Of a stretch of DNA of 64,000 bases, positions 46,701-56,336 are shown one piece after another. The number at the start of each line of letters is the position of its first letter. Positions within the stretch are counted from its first letter, which is position 1. Position numbers and translations under genes: made by a program. The notes beneath the pieces are model-generated. The model saw only the letters and a program-made list of their open reading frames with translations, ran no database searches and was not told the DNA's origin. This stretch comes from Herbaspirillum sp. LeCh32-8. GTDB taxonomy: Bacteria > Pseudomonadota > Gammaproteobacteria > Burkholderiales > Burkholderiaceae_D. Location of the stretch: positions 62,001 to 126,000 of the forward strand of contig NZ_JAGIPZ010000005.1 in NCBI RefSeq assembly GCF_017814915.1, read 5' to 3'.

Positions 46701-47732
46701 CTATCCCAGCGCCGGCGCGGCTTTCGCCGCCTTGGCCGCCGACGCGGATTTGGCGCGCGCGGCGCCCAGCGAGATGACCCGCTGCGCCACGCAGAAAATG
46801 AACAGCAAGGCGCCGATGAAGATCTTGGTCCACCACGAACTGAGGGTGCCGTCGAAGGCGATCAGGGTCTGGATCACGCCCAGAATCAGCACCCCGGTCA
46901 GGGTGCCGGCGACGTAGCCATAGCCGCCGGTCAACAGCGTGCCGCCGATCACCACGGCGGCAATGGCGTCCAGTTCCGCTCCCTGCGCATGCAGGCCGTA
47001 GCCGGACAACATATAAAAGGAAAACAGTACGCCGCCCAGCGCCGCGCAAAATCCGCTGAAGGCATAGATCAGCACCTTGGTGCGCCCCACCGGCAAGCCC
47101 ATCAGCATGGCCGACTGCTCGTTGCCGCCGATGGCATAGACCGCGCGGCCAAAGCGCGTGCAGTGCGCCAGCCAGATCGCCACGGCCAGCATCGCCACGG
47201 CGATCACCACGCTGGGCGAGACGAACAGTTCGCCGAACTCGATACGCGTCTGCGACATGGCGGTAAACAGCGGATCGTCGATGGTGATGGAGTTGATGCT
47301 GATCAGGTAGCACAGCCCGCGCGCCAGGAACATGCCGGCCAACGTGACGATGAAGGCCTGCAGCTTGAAGTAGTGGATCAGCGCGCCCATCGCCGCGCCG
47401 AAGGCCGCGCCCAGGCCCAGCACGATGGCGATCACCAGGATCGGGTTCCAGTGCCAGCTCTGCAGCATCCAGGCCGACAGCATGGTGGTCAGCGCCAGCA
47501 CCGAGCCGACCGACAGGTCGATGCCGCCCGAGAGAATCACGAAGGTCATGCCGATGGCCACCACCAGCAGGAAGGAATTGTCGATCAGCAGGTTCAGCAT
47601 CACCTGCGGCGAGAGGAAACCGTCGTAACCGGCCGCGCCCGCCAGCAGCATGATCACCAGCAACGCTACCGTCACCAGCGACGTGAACCAGGGCGCCGCC
47701 GAAGCGCGGCGCAGGAAGGGAATCGCACTCAT
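46701..47732 (-). CDS. yjfF: Galactofuranose-type ABC transporter permease YjfF
   Basis: Permease of 343 residues. SGGIDLSVGSVLALTTMLSAW, KLQAFIVTLAGMFLARGLCYL, YAIGGNEQSAMLMGLPVGRTK and AVVIGGTLLTGGYGYVAGTLTGVLILGVI match the YjfF subunit of the galactofuranose importer. The start 47732 overlaps the YtfT stop as ATGA, which makes it far better than any upstream codon. It is the last gene of ytfQ-ytfR-ytfT-yjfF. Import of galactofuranose or galactose fits the adjacent DgoK-DgoA-DgoD genes. Confidence 0.88.
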   Translation of the reverse strand: MSAIPFLRRASAAPWFTSLVTVALLVIMLLAGAAGYDGFLSPQVMLNLLIDNSFLLVVAIGMTFVILSGGIDLSVGSVLALTTMLSAWMLQSWHWNPILVIAIVLGLGAAFGAAMGALIHYFKLQAFIVTLAGMFLARGLCYLISINSITIDDPLFTAMSQTRIEFGELFVSPSVVIAVAMLAVAIWLAHCTRFGRAVYAIGGNEQSAMLMGLPVGRTKVLIYAFSGFCAALGGVLFSFYMLSGYGLHAQGAELDAIAAVVIGGTLLTGGYGYVAGTLTGVLILGVIQTLIAFDGTLSSWWTKIFIGALLFIFCVAQRVISLGAARAKSASAAKAAKAAPALG

Positions 47733-48808
47733 GATTTCACCGATTTGAAGATGCGGCGGAATTCCGGCGACTGCGACAGGCAGACCAGGAACACCACGAT
47801 GGACTTGACCACCATGTTCACCTCGGGCGGCACGCCCAGCGAATAGATGGTGTAGGTCAGGGTCTGGATGATGAGCGCGCCGATCACGCTGCCCACCAGG
47901 CTGAACTTGCCGCCGGCCAGCGAGGTGCCGCCCAGCGTCACTGCGAGGATGGCGTCGAGCTCCAGCAGCAGGCCGGCGTTGTTGGCGTCGGCGCTCTTGA
48001 TGTTGGAGGCGATCATCAGCCCGGCCAGCCCGGCGCAGGCGCTGCAGAACATGTAGACGAAGAAGATCAGCGCCGCCGTGCGGATGCCGGCCAGCCTGGA
48101 CGCCACCGGATTGATGCCGACCGACTGGATGAACAGGCCGAGCGCGGTCTTCTTCATCAGCAGCGCCAGCAGCAGGAACATCGCGCCGGCGATGTACAAG
48201 GAGAACGGCAACCCGAACAGGTAGCCGCCGCCCAGGAAGAAGAACGGCTTGTAATAGACCGTGACGATCTGGCCGTCGGTGAGCAGCTGCGCCAGGCCGC
48301 GCCCGGCCACCATCAGGATCAGCGTGGCGATGATGGGCTGCAGACCCAGCGCCGCCACCAGCAGCCCGTTCCATGCACCGCACAGCAGCGCCGCGCCCAT
48401 GGCCGCGCACAGCGCCCACACCATCGGCACGTTGCTGACGTACTGCGGCGCACCGTCGATCACCACCATCTTGCCGCCGATCAGGATCGCCGCCACCGCG
48501 CCGGAAATCGCCACCACCGCGCCCACCGAGATGTCCACGCCGCGCGTGGCGATCACCAGCGTCATGCCCAGCGCCGCCAGCATCAGCGGCGCGGCGCGAT
48601 TGACGATGTCGACCAGCGCGCCGTACAGGTGGCCGTCCTTGATCTCCAGTCGGAAGAAACCCGGCACCAGGAAGAAGTCGATCAGCAGCAGCACAGCCAG
48701 CGCGGCCAGCGGACGCGCCAGCGGGTGGCGCATCAGCCAGGCCAGCGCGGGTTGCGTATTGTCTTGCGTGGTATCAGGTATCAATTTGGATTCCATGGAG
48801 GCGCTCAT
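47729..48808 (-). CDS. ytfT: Galactofuranose-type ABC transporter permease YtfT
   Basis: Permease of 359 residues, partner of YjfF. ATRGVDISVGAVVAISGAVAAIL, LQPIIATLILMVAGRGLAQLLTDGQIV, QSVGINPVASRLAGIRTA and ELDAILAVTLGGTSLAGGKFSLVGSVIGALIIQTLTYTIYSLGVPPEVN are the family landmarks. Both ends overlap neighbours by four bases. An internal ATG (48796) is an alternative start. A stretch of about 20 charged or polar residues precedes the first helix. Confidence 0.88.
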   Translation of the reverse strand: MSASMESKLIPDTTQDNTQPALAWLMRHPLARPLAALAVLLLIDFFLVPGFFRLEIKDGHLYGALVDIVNRAAPLMLAALGMTLVIATRGVDISVGAVVAISGAVAAILIGGKMVVIDGAPQYVSNVPMVWALCAAMGAALLCGAWNGLLVAALGLQPIIATLILMVAGRGLAQLLTDGQIVTVYYKPFFFLGGGYLFGLPFSLYIAGAMFLLLALLMKKTALGLFIQSVGINPVASRLAGIRTAALIFFVYMFCSACAGLAGLMIASNIKSADANNAGLLLELDAILAVTLGGTSLAGGKFSLVGSVIGALIIQTLTYTIYSLGVPPEVNMVVKSIVVFLVCLSQSPEFRRIFKSVKS

Positions 48809-50355
48809 GCGGCTTCTCCTGCGATCACCTGCAGCACCGACTGCTCGTCGAGTTCGCCGCGCTGGTATTGGCCGCAGGGGCGACGGTCGCGCAGCACCAG
48901 CATGCGGTCACTGCAGCGGATGACTTCCGGAATTTCGGAAGAGATGAAGAGGATGGCCATGCCCTTGCGGCACATGGCGATGACGAAATCCATGATCTCC
49001 TGCTTGGCGCGCACATCGATGCCGCGCGTCGGTTCGTCCAGGATCAGCATGCCCGGATCGGTCGCCAGCCAGCGCGCCAGCAGCGCCTTTTGCTGGTTGC
49101 CGCCGGAGAGCGAGCCGATCGGCGTCTCCAGGTCGGCGGTCTTGATGCCCAGCCATTTCACGTAGTCCGAAGCGATCTGGTTCTGGCGCTTCCTCGGCAA
49201 CACGCGGAACAATCCCTGGCGCGCCTGCAGTGCGAGGATGATGTTCTCGCGCACCGACAGTTCGAGGATCGCGCCTTCCTTCTTGCGGTCTTCCGAGCAG
49301 AAACCGATGCCGGCTGCGATGGCGTCGCGCGGCACGTTTAGCTTCACGGTCTTGCCGCCCACGCTGAGCTCGCCGCTGTCGGCGCGATCCGCACCGAACA
49401 GCAGTCGCGCCATCTCGGTGCGGCCGGAGCCGAGCAGGCCGCACAGGCCGAACACCTCACCACGGCGCAGCTCCAGATCCTGCGGCGCCAGCATGCCGCG
49501 GCGACCGAAGCCGCGCGCCTGCAGGAACACTTCGCCGCGACCGGCTTCATCGGCCGACAACTCCTGCGCCAGCGCCTCGGCGCCGGCTTCGACCTTGCGC
49601 TGGTCGACTGCGGTGACACCCACCATCTTGTTGACCAGCTCCAGCCGCGACAACTCGGAGACCGCGTATTCACCTTCGCGCACGCCGTTGCGCAGCACCG
49701 TGATGCGGTCGGAAATCTCGTAGGTCTGGTCCAGGAAATGGGTAACGAAGAGGATCGCCATGCCCTGCTCGCGCAGTCGGCGCAGCACTTTGAAGAGCTG
49801 CTGCACTTCGGCCTCGTCGAGGCTGGAGGTGGGCTCATCGAGGATCAGCACCTTGGCCGACACCGACAGCGCGCGCGAGATCGCCACCATCTGCTGGATA
49901 GCCAGCGGATAGGACGATAGCTGCGCACTCACGTCGATGTCGATCTGCAGTTGCTGCAGCAAACGCTGCGACTCGGCATGCACCGTCTTCCAGTCGATGC
50001 GACCGAAGCGGCGCGGATAGCGGCCCACGAAAATGTTCTCCGCCACCGACAGGTTGGGGCAGAGATTGACTTCCTGGTAGACGGTACTGATGCCCAGCGC
50101 TTGCGCCTGCAGGGTGGACGAGGGGGCGATCTCGCGTCCGTCCAGCTCGATGCGCCCGCTGTCAGGCTCATACACGCCGGTGAGAACCTTGATTAAGGTG
50201 GATTTTCCTGCGCCGTTCTGCCCCATCAAGGTATGCACCTCCCCGGGGAACAAGCGCAAGCCGACGCCGGCCAGCGCTTTCACGCCGGCAAACGCCTTGT
50301 CGATACCGCTCAACTCCAACATGGGACGCGCCTGCGTCCCGACAGACATCGTCAT
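48805..50355 (-). CDS. ytfR: Galactofuranose-type ABC transporter ATPase YtfR
   Basis: Double ATPase of 516 residues. Walker A GQNGAGKST (about 42-50), ILDEPTSSLDEAEVQQLF, second-domain GLLGSGRTEMARLLFGAD and [36 protein letters not shown] are visible. AGGAG lies five bases before ATG 50355, so this start is chosen over a TTG at 50370 and an ATG at 50349. A 370-bp gap filled with palindromic repeats separates it from ytfQ. Confidence 0.9.
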   Translation of the reverse strand: MTMSVGTQARPMLELSGIDKAFAGVKALAGVGLRLFPGEVHTLMGQNGAGKSTLIKVLTGVYEPDSGRIELDGREIAPSSTLQAQALGISTVYQEVNLCPNLSVAENIFVGRYPRRFGRIDWKTVHAESQRLLQQLQIDIDVSAQLSSYPLAIQQMVAISRALSVSAKVLILDEPTSSLDEAEVQQLFKVLRRLREQGMAILFVTHFLDQTYEISDRITVLRNGVREGEYAVSELSRLELVNKMVGVTAVDQRKVEAGAEALAQELSADEAGRGEVFLQARGFGRRGMLAPQDLELRRGEVFGLCGLLGSGRTEMARLLFGADRADSGELSVGGKTVKLNVPRDAIAAGIGFCSEDRKKEGAILELSVRENIILALQARQGLFRVLPRKRQNQIASDYVKWLGIKTADLETPIGSLSGGNQQKALLARWLATDPGMLILDEPTRGIDVRAKQEIMDFVIAMCRKGMAILFISSEIPEVIRCSDRMLVLRDRRPCGQYQRGELDEQSVLQVIAGEAA

Positions 50356-50381
50356 TGCAACTCCTGCCAAGATACCAAGGC

Positions 50382-50700
50382 CCTGACGAAGATCAGGACC
50401 CGACGTCGTTCAGCGTTCCTTGAGGCGCGACAAACGACACTGGGTCCCCGCTTTCGCGGGGACGACGAGCAAGGGATCACCTCGAACAACCGAGGGTTCA
50501 AGCTCCCTCTTCCCTGTCGTCCTGACGGAGGTCAGGACCCAGCGTCGTTCAGCGTCCCTTGAGGCGCAATCAACGACACTGGATCCCCGCTGTCGCGGGG
50601 ACGACACAGCGGTGACAGCCAAGACCGCCGACTGCTCAAGCAACTCACCACCCGTCGTTCCTGCGAAAGCAGGAACCCAGCGTCGTTCAGCGACCGTCGA
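50382..50700. repeat. Tandem palindromic intergenic repeats, copies 2-4
   Basis: Three related units at about 50382-50467, 50517-50606 and 50653-50700. Units 1 and 2 have CTGACGRAGRTCAGGACCC, then RGCGTCGTTCAGCG or a variant, then ACGACACTGGRTCCCCGC with its inverted partner GCGGGGACGAC. Unit 3 has CGTTCCTGCGAAAGCAGGAACCCAGCGTCGTTCAGCG. They fill the ytfQ-ytfR gap, and about 75 bases around 50481-50555 are shared with 32061-32135. Confidence 0.8.
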
Positions 50701-50725
50701 GACCCGACCGACGCCGCGGATGCGA

Positions 50726-51700
50726 TCAATACTTGCGGTTCGGGAATTCCTTGGCCGCGACTTCTGCCGGGAACACGCTTTCTTCGGTGGTGATGCGCTT
50801 GGGCACTTCCTTGCCGGCCTTCACGTCCTTGGCGATCTGCATCAGCTGCGGTCCCAGCAGCGGGCTGCATTCGACGGTGACGTTGAGCTTGCCGGCCATC
50901 ATGGCTTCGAACGCGCCCTTCACGCCGTCGATCGAGATCACCAGGATGTCCTTGCCCGGCTTCATGCCGGCCTCTTCGATCGCCTGGATGGCGCCGATGG
51001 CCATGTCGTCGTTATGCGCATAGAGCACATTGATCTTCTTGCCGTCGGCCTTCAAGAAGGCTTCCATCACTTCCTTGCCCTTGGCGCGGGTGAAGTCGCC
51101 GGTCTGCGAGCGGATGATCTTGAAGCGCGGGTCGGTCTTGATGATTTCCTCGAAACCGGCCTTGCGGTCGATCGCCGGGGCCGAGCCGACGGTGCCTTGC
51201 AGCTCGACGATATTGATGTCGCCGGCCGGCAGGGTCTTGGCCTTCTCCTGCAGCCAGCGCGCGGCGCGGCGGCCTTCTTCCACGAAGTCGGAGCCGATGA
51301 AGGTCACGTACAGCGACTTGTCGGAAACGTTGACGGCGCGGTCGGTCAGGATCACCGGGATCTTGGCGGCCTTGGCTTCACGCAGCACGGTTTCCCAGCC
51401 GGATTCGACCACCGGCGAGAAGGCGATCACGTCGACCTTTTGCGCGATGAAGGAGCGGATCGCCTTGACCTGGTTTTCCTGCTTCTGCTGCGCGTCGGCG
51501 AACTTCAGGTTCACGCCGGCCTGCTTGGCGGCGTCCTTGATCGACACGGTATTGGCGGTGCGCCATTCGCTCTCGGCGCCGACCTGCGAGAAACCCAGGG
51601 TCAACGGCTTGTCGGCGGCGAATGCGGGCAGGCCGGCGATGGTGCTGCCCAGGCCGATGCAAATGGCTGCGCCCAGAAGCGCTCTTCTCTTCGTTTTCAT
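50726..51700 (-). CDS. ytfQ: Galactofuranose-type ABC transporter binding protein YtfQ
   Basis: Periplasmic receptor of 324 residues. The signal peptide ends near LPAFAAD (about 29). LTLGFSQVGAESEWRTANTVSIKDAAKQAGVNLKFADAQQKQENQVKAIRSFIAQKVDVIAFSPVVESGW is the typical N-lobe of YtfQ, and HNDDMAIGAIQAIEEAGMKPGKDILVISIDG the hinge region. ATG 51700 has GGAGAC six bases upstream. It is the first gene of its operon and carries the shared 28-bp motif about 175 bp upstream. Galactose in furanose form is the known family ligand; other hexoses are possible. Confidence 0.89.
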   Translation of the reverse strand: MKTKRRALLGAAICIGLGSTIAGLPAFAADKPLTLGFSQVGAESEWRTANTVSIKDAAKQAGVNLKFADAQQKQENQVKAIRSFIAQKVDVIAFSPVVESGWETVLREAKAAKIPVILTDRAVNVSDKSLYVTFIGSDFVEEGRRAARWLQEKAKTLPAGDINIVELQGTVGSAPAIDRKAGFEEIIKTDPRFKIIRSQTGDFTRAKGKEVMEAFLKADGKKINVLYAHNDDMAIGAIQAIEEAGMKPGKDILVISIDGVKGAFEAMMAGKLNVTVECSPLLGPQLMQIAKDVKAGKEVPKRITTEESVFPAEVAAKEFPNRKY

Positions 51701-52193
51701 GTTTGTCTCCATTGGCCGGAAATCGTCGATTTCCCTGTTATGTGCAAGAAGTGCTTGCGCTGCGCCGGCGGTGCTTAGGTCTTGTTGATGTTCGGCGCGG
51801 TGCTGTCTCAAATTGCAGGAAGAATCTGTCCCGTCAATTCGCGGTCAATAGTAGAAGAGCGAAAAATATCCATCCAATGAATTTTTGAAGAAATTCGATA
51901 TCGTTTCGCACATCGCTGAGCCGGCCTCACCGGCGCTGCGCAAGCGAGCAACGACGCCCCGATTTCACCCAATGCATGCTCACAGTTTTGATATCGCTTG
52001 TGTTCTTTTTTTCATTATTCCGCATCAAACCCCGGTGATAGGATCGGCGTGTTTTTTTTGAAGCACATTGCGTGAGAAGACGTGAGTGCGACCTTACGTG
52101 AGCAATCCTCTCCTTCATGCGATGGCCTTCCGCGCCACTGACACACAATGTCGTCCGGCACGCGTTGCATCCCATAACAACACAGAGCGAGAC
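51701..52193. promoter_or_regulatory. Divergent control region of ytfQRT-yjfF and the galactose operon
   Basis: A 493-bp gap holding the leaders of both operons. The region 51840-51910 is AT-rich and contains the third copy of the sugar-regulon motif. No gene of plausible composition is seen; the frame open upstream of the epimerase start lacks a ribosome site. Confidence 0.5.
51874..51901 (-). promoter_or_regulatory. Shared 28-bp sugar-regulon motif, site 3 (ytfQ)
   Basis: CCAATGAATTTTTGA at 51874 through CGATAT ending at 51901. It agrees with site 1 at 22 of 28 positions and lies 174-201 bp upstream of ytfQ. Confidence 0.6.
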
Positions 52194-53120
52194 ATGCCCT
52201 CCCGAGCAACCGATGCCCTCTCCGCAGGCTCCAAGACGCTGCCGGAAATCCATACCCTGACCTCCGGCCGCCAGCGGCTGCGCGTGATGCCCACGCTGGG
52301 CGGCAGCATCGCCTCCTGGGATTGGCAGCGCGACGGACGGTGGTTGCCGCTGTTTCGCCCGTGGGACGAGCAGGGCGCCAATCTCTACGCCACCGCCTGC
52401 TTTCCGCTGCTGCCCTGGTCCAATCGCATCACCGACGGCGGCTTCGAATTCAACGGCAAAAAGCACGCGGTTCGCCCCAACCGCGACGGCGAACCCTATC
52501 CCATCCACGGCGACAGCTGGCAGCAGGCCTGGAGCGTCGCGGTGCAGGCGGATGACCGCATGACGCTGGAGCTGGAGTCGGCCCATTTCGACGGCAATCC
52601 TTATGTCTACAGCGCGCGCCAGCTGCTGACGCTGCGCGAGAACTCGCTGGAGATCGAGCTGCGCGTGACCAACACCGGCGACCAGACGCTGCCCTTCGGC
52701 CTCGGCCTGCATCCCTACTTCCTGCACGACGCCAGGACGCGCCTGCAGTTCCGCTCGCGCGGGGTGTGGCTGTCCGGCGCCGACCCGATTCCCACCGGCT
52801 TCGCGCGCAAGTTGCCGCTGAGCTGGGACTACAACCGCCCGGCGCCGCTGGAAGGCCCGCTGGTGGACAACTGCTTCGAGGGCTGGGACGGCCTGGCCAT
52901 GATCGAAGATCCTTCGCGCGGCCTGCGCCTGCAGATGCACACCACCGACCGCAGCGGCTACACGCTGCTGTACCGCCCACCCGGCCTGGATTATTTCTGC
53001 CTGGAGCCGGTCACGCATCCGATCGATGCCTTCCACATGCCCAATCGCCCCGGCCTGATCGACCTGGCGCCCGGTGAGGACATGGTGCTGCTGACCCGCT
53101 TCTCGGTATGCGAAACCTGA
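52194..53120 (+). CDS. galM: Aldose 1-epimerase (mutarotase), GalM-like
   Basis: Beta-sandwich epimerase of 308 residues that interconverts sugar anomers. Features are the arginine in ACFPLLPWSNRITDGGFEFNGK, the base histidine in YPIHGDSWQQ, the second histidine in GLHPYF and the late glutamate in FCLEPVTHPIDAFH. ATG 52194 is preferred over the frame start at 52086, which would add 36 residues without homology. It is the first gene of galM-dgoK-dgoA-dgoD and supplies the anomer needed by the aldose dehydrogenase. Confidence 0.87.
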   Translation: MPSRATDALSAGSKTLPEIHTLTSGRQRLRVMPTLGGSIASWDWQRDGRWLPLFRPWDEQGANLYATACFPLLPWSNRITDGGFEFNGKKHAVRPNRDGEPYPIHGDSWQQAWSVAVQADDRMTLELESAHFDGNPYVYSARQLLTLRENSLEIELRVTNTGDQTLPFGLGLHPYFLHDARTRLQFRSRGVWLSGADPIPTGFARKLPLSWDYNRPAPLEGPLVDNCFEGWDGLAMIEDPSRGLRLQMHTTDRSGYTLLYRPPGLDYFCLEPVTHPIDAFHMPNRPGLIDLAPGEDMVLLTRFSVCET

Positions 53121-53169
53121 GCGCCGGCGCCACGAACAAGCAATGACGCAGGCAACACGACACAAGAAC

Positions 53170-54132
53170 ATGAACCAAGAAACACACAACGACTGCGCGC
53201 TGATCGCGCTGGACTGGGGCACTTCCTCGCTGCGCTGCTACCGCTTCGGCACGCAGGGCGAAGTGCTGGAACGCCGCAGCCATCCCTGGGGCATCATGAA
53301 CCTGCCGGTGGTGGAAGTGGGCAACGATCCCGAGGCGCCGTTCCGCCTGGCGCTGCAATCGGCCTGCGGTGACTGGATGGACGCGGCGCCCGACGCGCCG
53401 CTGATCGCCGCCGGCATGGTGGGCAGCAAACAGGGCTGGCGCGAGGCGCCCTACCTGGCCATCCCGCTGGCGCCGGACCGCATCGGCCGCAAGCTCACCC
53501 AAGTGGACACCGGCGCGGGCCGCCCGCTCTACATCGTGCCGGGACTGCTGCAGGTCTCCACCCTGCCCAACGTGATGCGCGGCGAGGAAACCCAGGTCAT
53601 CGGCGCACTGCGCCAGTACCGCGACGACGAACTGCTGATCGGCCTGCCCGGCACGCACTCCAAATGGGTGCGCGTATCCAACGGCCGCCTGCAGCACTTC
53701 GACACCTTCATGACCGGCGAAGTCTACGGCGCGCTGTCGACCCACACCATCCTCGGGCGCACCATGCAAAAGCCGGATGCGCCCGACGACGCCGCCTTCA
53801 TGCGCGGCGCGCGCGTGGCGCAGACGCCCGAGGGGCAGGCCGGGGTGCTGTCCAACATCTTCAGCAGCCGCACGCTGGGGCTGACCGGCGAACTCGACGG
53901 CAGCGCCCAACCGGACTATCTCTCGGGCCTGTTGATCGGCCACGAGATCGCCGCGCTCAAGTCGATCAACACGCTGCACCGCCAGCGCATCGTATTGATC
54001 GGCGACGCCGGCCTGTGCCGCCGCTACCGACTGGCGCTGGAACTCTACGGCATGGGCCCGGTGAGCGTGGCCGAGCAGGCCACCGAAGCCGGCCTGTGGC
54101 TGCTGGCCCAACACGCGGGGCTGGTCAGTTAA
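53170..54132 (+). CDS. dgoK: 2-dehydro-3-deoxygalactonokinase
   Basis: Kinase of the DgoK family, 320 residues from ATG 53170 (an ATG at 53143 would add nine). LIALDWGTSSLRCYRF is the phosphate-binding strand, and MVGSKQGWREAPYLAIP, GLPGTHSKWVRVSNGRL and FMTGEVYGALSTHTILG follow in the usual order. It phosphorylates 2-keto-3-deoxy-D-galactonate to the 6-phosphate with ATP. It lies 49 bp after the epimerase gene and 33 bp before the aldolase gene. Confidence 0.9.
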   Translation: MNQETHNDCALIALDWGTSSLRCYRFGTQGEVLERRSHPWGIMNLPVVEVGNDPEAPFRLALQSACGDWMDAAPDAPLIAAGMVGSKQGWREAPYLAIPLAPDRIGRKLTQVDTGAGRPLYIVPGLLQVSTLPNVMRGEETQVIGALRQYRDDELLIGLPGTHSKWVRVSNGRLQHFDTFMTGEVYGALSTHTILGRTMQKPDAPDDAAFMRGARVAQTPEGQAGVLSNIFSSRTLGLTGELDGSAQPDYLSGLLIGHEIAALKSINTLHRQRIVLIGDAGLCRRYRLALELYGMGPVSVAEQATEAGLWLLAQHAGLVS

Positions 54133-54165
54133 GCCGCCGCCATCAACACTGCAAGCAAGGAATTC

Positions 54166-54804
54166 ATGAACAGCAATCCCAAACGACTCGAAGACGCGCT
54201 CGCCGCCACCGGCATGATCGCCATCCTGCGCGGCGTGCGCAACACCGAAGCCGAGGCCATCGGCGCGGCCCTGTATGAAAGCGGTTTCCGCATCATCGAA
54301 GTGCCGCTCAACTCGCCCGAACCGCTGGTGAGCATCGCAGCGCTGCGCCGCAGCCTGCCGGCCGACTGCGTGGTCGGCGCCGGCACCGTGTTGAAACCCG
54401 AACAGGTGGAACAGGTCAAGGCCGCCGGCGGCGAACTGATCGTCATGCCGCACAGCGATGGCGCGGTGATCCGCGCGGCGCGCGCGGCCGGCATGTACTG
54501 CGCGCCCGGCGTAGCCACCGTGACCGAGGCCTTCGCCGCGCTGGACGCCGGCGCCGACGTGTTGAAGATGTTCCCGGCCGAGCAGCTCGGCCCGCAGGTG
54601 GTCAAGGCCTGGCGCGCGGTGGTGCCGCGCGACATCGCCCTGCTGCCAGTGGGCGGCATCACGCCGCAGGGCATGGCGGTGTTCCGCCAGGCCGGCGCCT
54701 CCGGCTTCGGCCTGGGCTCGGCGCTGTATTCCCCGGGCCTCTCCGCCGACGACGTGCGCCAGCGCGCGCAGGCCTTCGTCGCCGCCTGGAAAGAGCTGGC
54801 CTGA
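54166..54804 (+). CDS. dgoA: 2-dehydro-3-deoxy-6-phosphogalactonate aldolase
   Basis: Class I aldolase of 212 residues, splitting KDPGal into pyruvate and glyceraldehyde-3-phosphate. The Schiff-base lysine is K134 in [11 protein letters not shown]; the glutamate in [13 protein letters not shown] and [14 protein letters not shown] are the expected neighbours of the TIM-barrel active site. The length is that of the KDPG/KDPGal aldolase family, and this end of the pathway is supported by dgoK and dgoD on either side. Confidence 0.92.
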   Translation: MNSNPKRLEDALAATGMIAILRGVRNTEAEAIGAALYESGFRIIEVPLNSPEPLVSIAALRRSLPADCVVGAGTVLKPEQVEQVKAAGGELIVMPHSDGAVIRAARAAGMYCAPGVATVTEAFAALDAGADVLKMFPAEQLGPQVVKAWRAVVPRDIALLPVGGITPQGMAVFRQAGASGFGLGSALYSPGLSADDVRQRAQAFVAAWKELA

Positions 54805-54869
54805 GCGCAGGCGACGCCGCACTGAACAACCGATCCACATCACTGAATATTTCCAAGAACGGACAAGCA

Positions 54870-56018
54870 ATGAAAATCACCAAGATCAGCACCTTCATCG
54901 TTCCACCGCGCTGGTGCTTCCTGAAGATCGAAACCGACGAAGGCGTCTTCGGCTGGGGCGAGCCGGTCGTTGAAGGCCGCGCCCACAGCGTGGCGGCAGC
55001 CGTGGACGAACTGGCCGACTACCTGATCGGCAAGGATCCGCGCAACATCGAAGACCACTGGACCATCCTCTATCGCGGCGGCTTCTATCGCGGCGGCGCG
55101 ATCCACATGAGCGCGCTGGCCGGCATCGACCAGGCGCTGTGGGATATCAAGGGCAAGTCGCTGGGCGTGCCGGTACACCAGCTGCTGGGCGGTGCGGTGC
55201 GCAACTCGATCCGCGTGTACTCCTGGATCGGCGGCGACCGTCCGGCCGACACTGCAGCTGCCGCCAAGAATGCGGTGGCGCGCGGCTTTACCGCAGTGAA
55301 GATGAACGGCACCGAAGAGCTGCAATTCATCGACAGCTACGACAAGATCGAACTGACACTGGCCAACGTGCAGGCGGTGCGTGAGGCGGTCGGCCCCAAC
55401 GTCGGCATCGGCGTGGACTTCCACGGCCGCGTGCACAAGCCCATGGCCAAGGTGCTGATCAAGGAACTGGAACCGTACAAGCTGATGTTCATCGAGGAGC
55501 CGGTGCTGTCGGAGAACTCGGAAGCGCTGAAGGAAATCGCGCACTTGACCTCGACCCCGATCGCGCTGGGCGAACGCCTGTACTCGCGCTGGGACTTCAA
55601 GCGCATCCTCTCCGAGGGCTACGTGGACATCATCCAGCCCGACGTCTCGCACGCCGGCGGCATCACTGAAACGCGCAAGATCGCCGCCATGGCCGAGGCC
55701 TACGACGTGGCGCTGGCGCTGCACTGCCCGCTGGGTCCGATCGCGCTGGCCTCCTGCCTGCAGGTCGACGCCGGCAGCTACAACGCCTTCATCCAGGAAC
55801 AGAGCCTGGGTATCCACTACAACGAAAGCAACGACCTGCTCGACTACATCCGCGACAAGAACGTGTTCGCCTATGAAGACGGCTACGTGAAAATCCCGCA
55901 AGGCCCCGGCCTGGGCATCGAGATCAACGAGGAATACGTCAAGCAGCGCGCCGAGGTTGGCCACCGCTGGCGCAACCCGATCTGGCGCCACAAGGACGGC
56001 AGCTTCGCGGAATGGTGA
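54870..56018 (+). CDS. dgoD: D-galactonate dehydratase
   Basis: Mg-dependent enolase-superfamily enzyme of 382 residues, converting D-galactonate to 2-keto-3-deoxy-galactonate. Metal ligands are D183 (GVDFHG), E209 (IEEPV) and E235 (LGERL); acid/base histidines are H185 and H285. These positions are identical in number to those of the E. coli enzyme as I recall them, so the start at 54870 is well supported. It closes the galM-dgoK-dgoA-dgoD operon, followed by a clear terminator. Confidence 0.94.
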   Translation: MKITKISTFIVPPRWCFLKIETDEGVFGWGEPVVEGRAHSVAAAVDELADYLIGKDPRNIEDHWTILYRGGFYRGGAIHMSALAGIDQALWDIKGKSLGVPVHQLLGGAVRNSIRVYSWIGGDRPADTAAAAKNAVARGFTAVKMNGTEELQFIDSYDKIELTLANVQAVREAVGPNVGIGVDFHGRVHKPMAKVLIKELEPYKLMFIEEPVLSENSEALKEIAHLTSTPIALGERLYSRWDFKRILSEGYVDIIQPDVSHAGGITETRKIAAMAEAYDVALALHCPLGPIALASCLQVDAGSYNAFIQEQSLGIHYNESNDLLDYIRDKNVFAYEDGYVKIPQGPGLGIEINEEYVKQRAEVGHRWRNPIWRHKDGSFAEW

Positions 56019-56072
56019 TCCCGCGCTTGACGCATTCCCCCGCACGACAACGATCTCCTCAGTAGTGCCTCC

Positions 56073-56106
56073 AGCCCGGATCCGACTTTGTCGGCCGGGC
56101 TTTTTT
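56073..56106 (+). terminator. Rho-independent terminator of the dgo operon
   Basis: AGCCCGG (56073-56079) pairs with CCGGGCT (56095-56101), with an inner CCGAC/GTCGG stem around TTT, followed by TTTTTG. Confidence 0.88.
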
Positions 56107-56123
56107 GTTGCCGGCGCGGTGCG

Positions 56124-56172
56124 GCGAACGATACTGGATCCCGGCCTGCGCCGGGACCCAGTGTCGTTTCGC
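56124..56172. repeat. Palindromic intergenic repeat, copy 5
   Basis: CGAACGATACTGGATCCCGG... is mirrored by ...CCGGGACCCAGTGTCGTTTCG, an almost perfect dyad. It carries the ACTGGRTCCC element of the units in the ytfQ-ytfR gap, and lies just behind the dgo terminator. Confidence 0.7.
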
Positions 56173-56336
56173 TGAGAGGGCAACGACAGAGGAGCGATCA
56201 ATATGCATGCGTGCAAGCTTGCGCGCCACCCTCACTCATCGGCCAAAAAGATCAGTCCCATCTGAATATTCCATTTAACGGATAGCCGGAAAGCTGGCAA
56301 AGTGGCAGCCTTTCGCACTTTTCGTCAGGATTCACC

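Larger units (their letters stand above)
56019..56336. other. Intergenic region after dgoD
   Basis: A 318-bp gap containing the dgo terminator, a palindromic repeat and the leader of an MFS gene. No coding potential is seen. Confidence 0.6.
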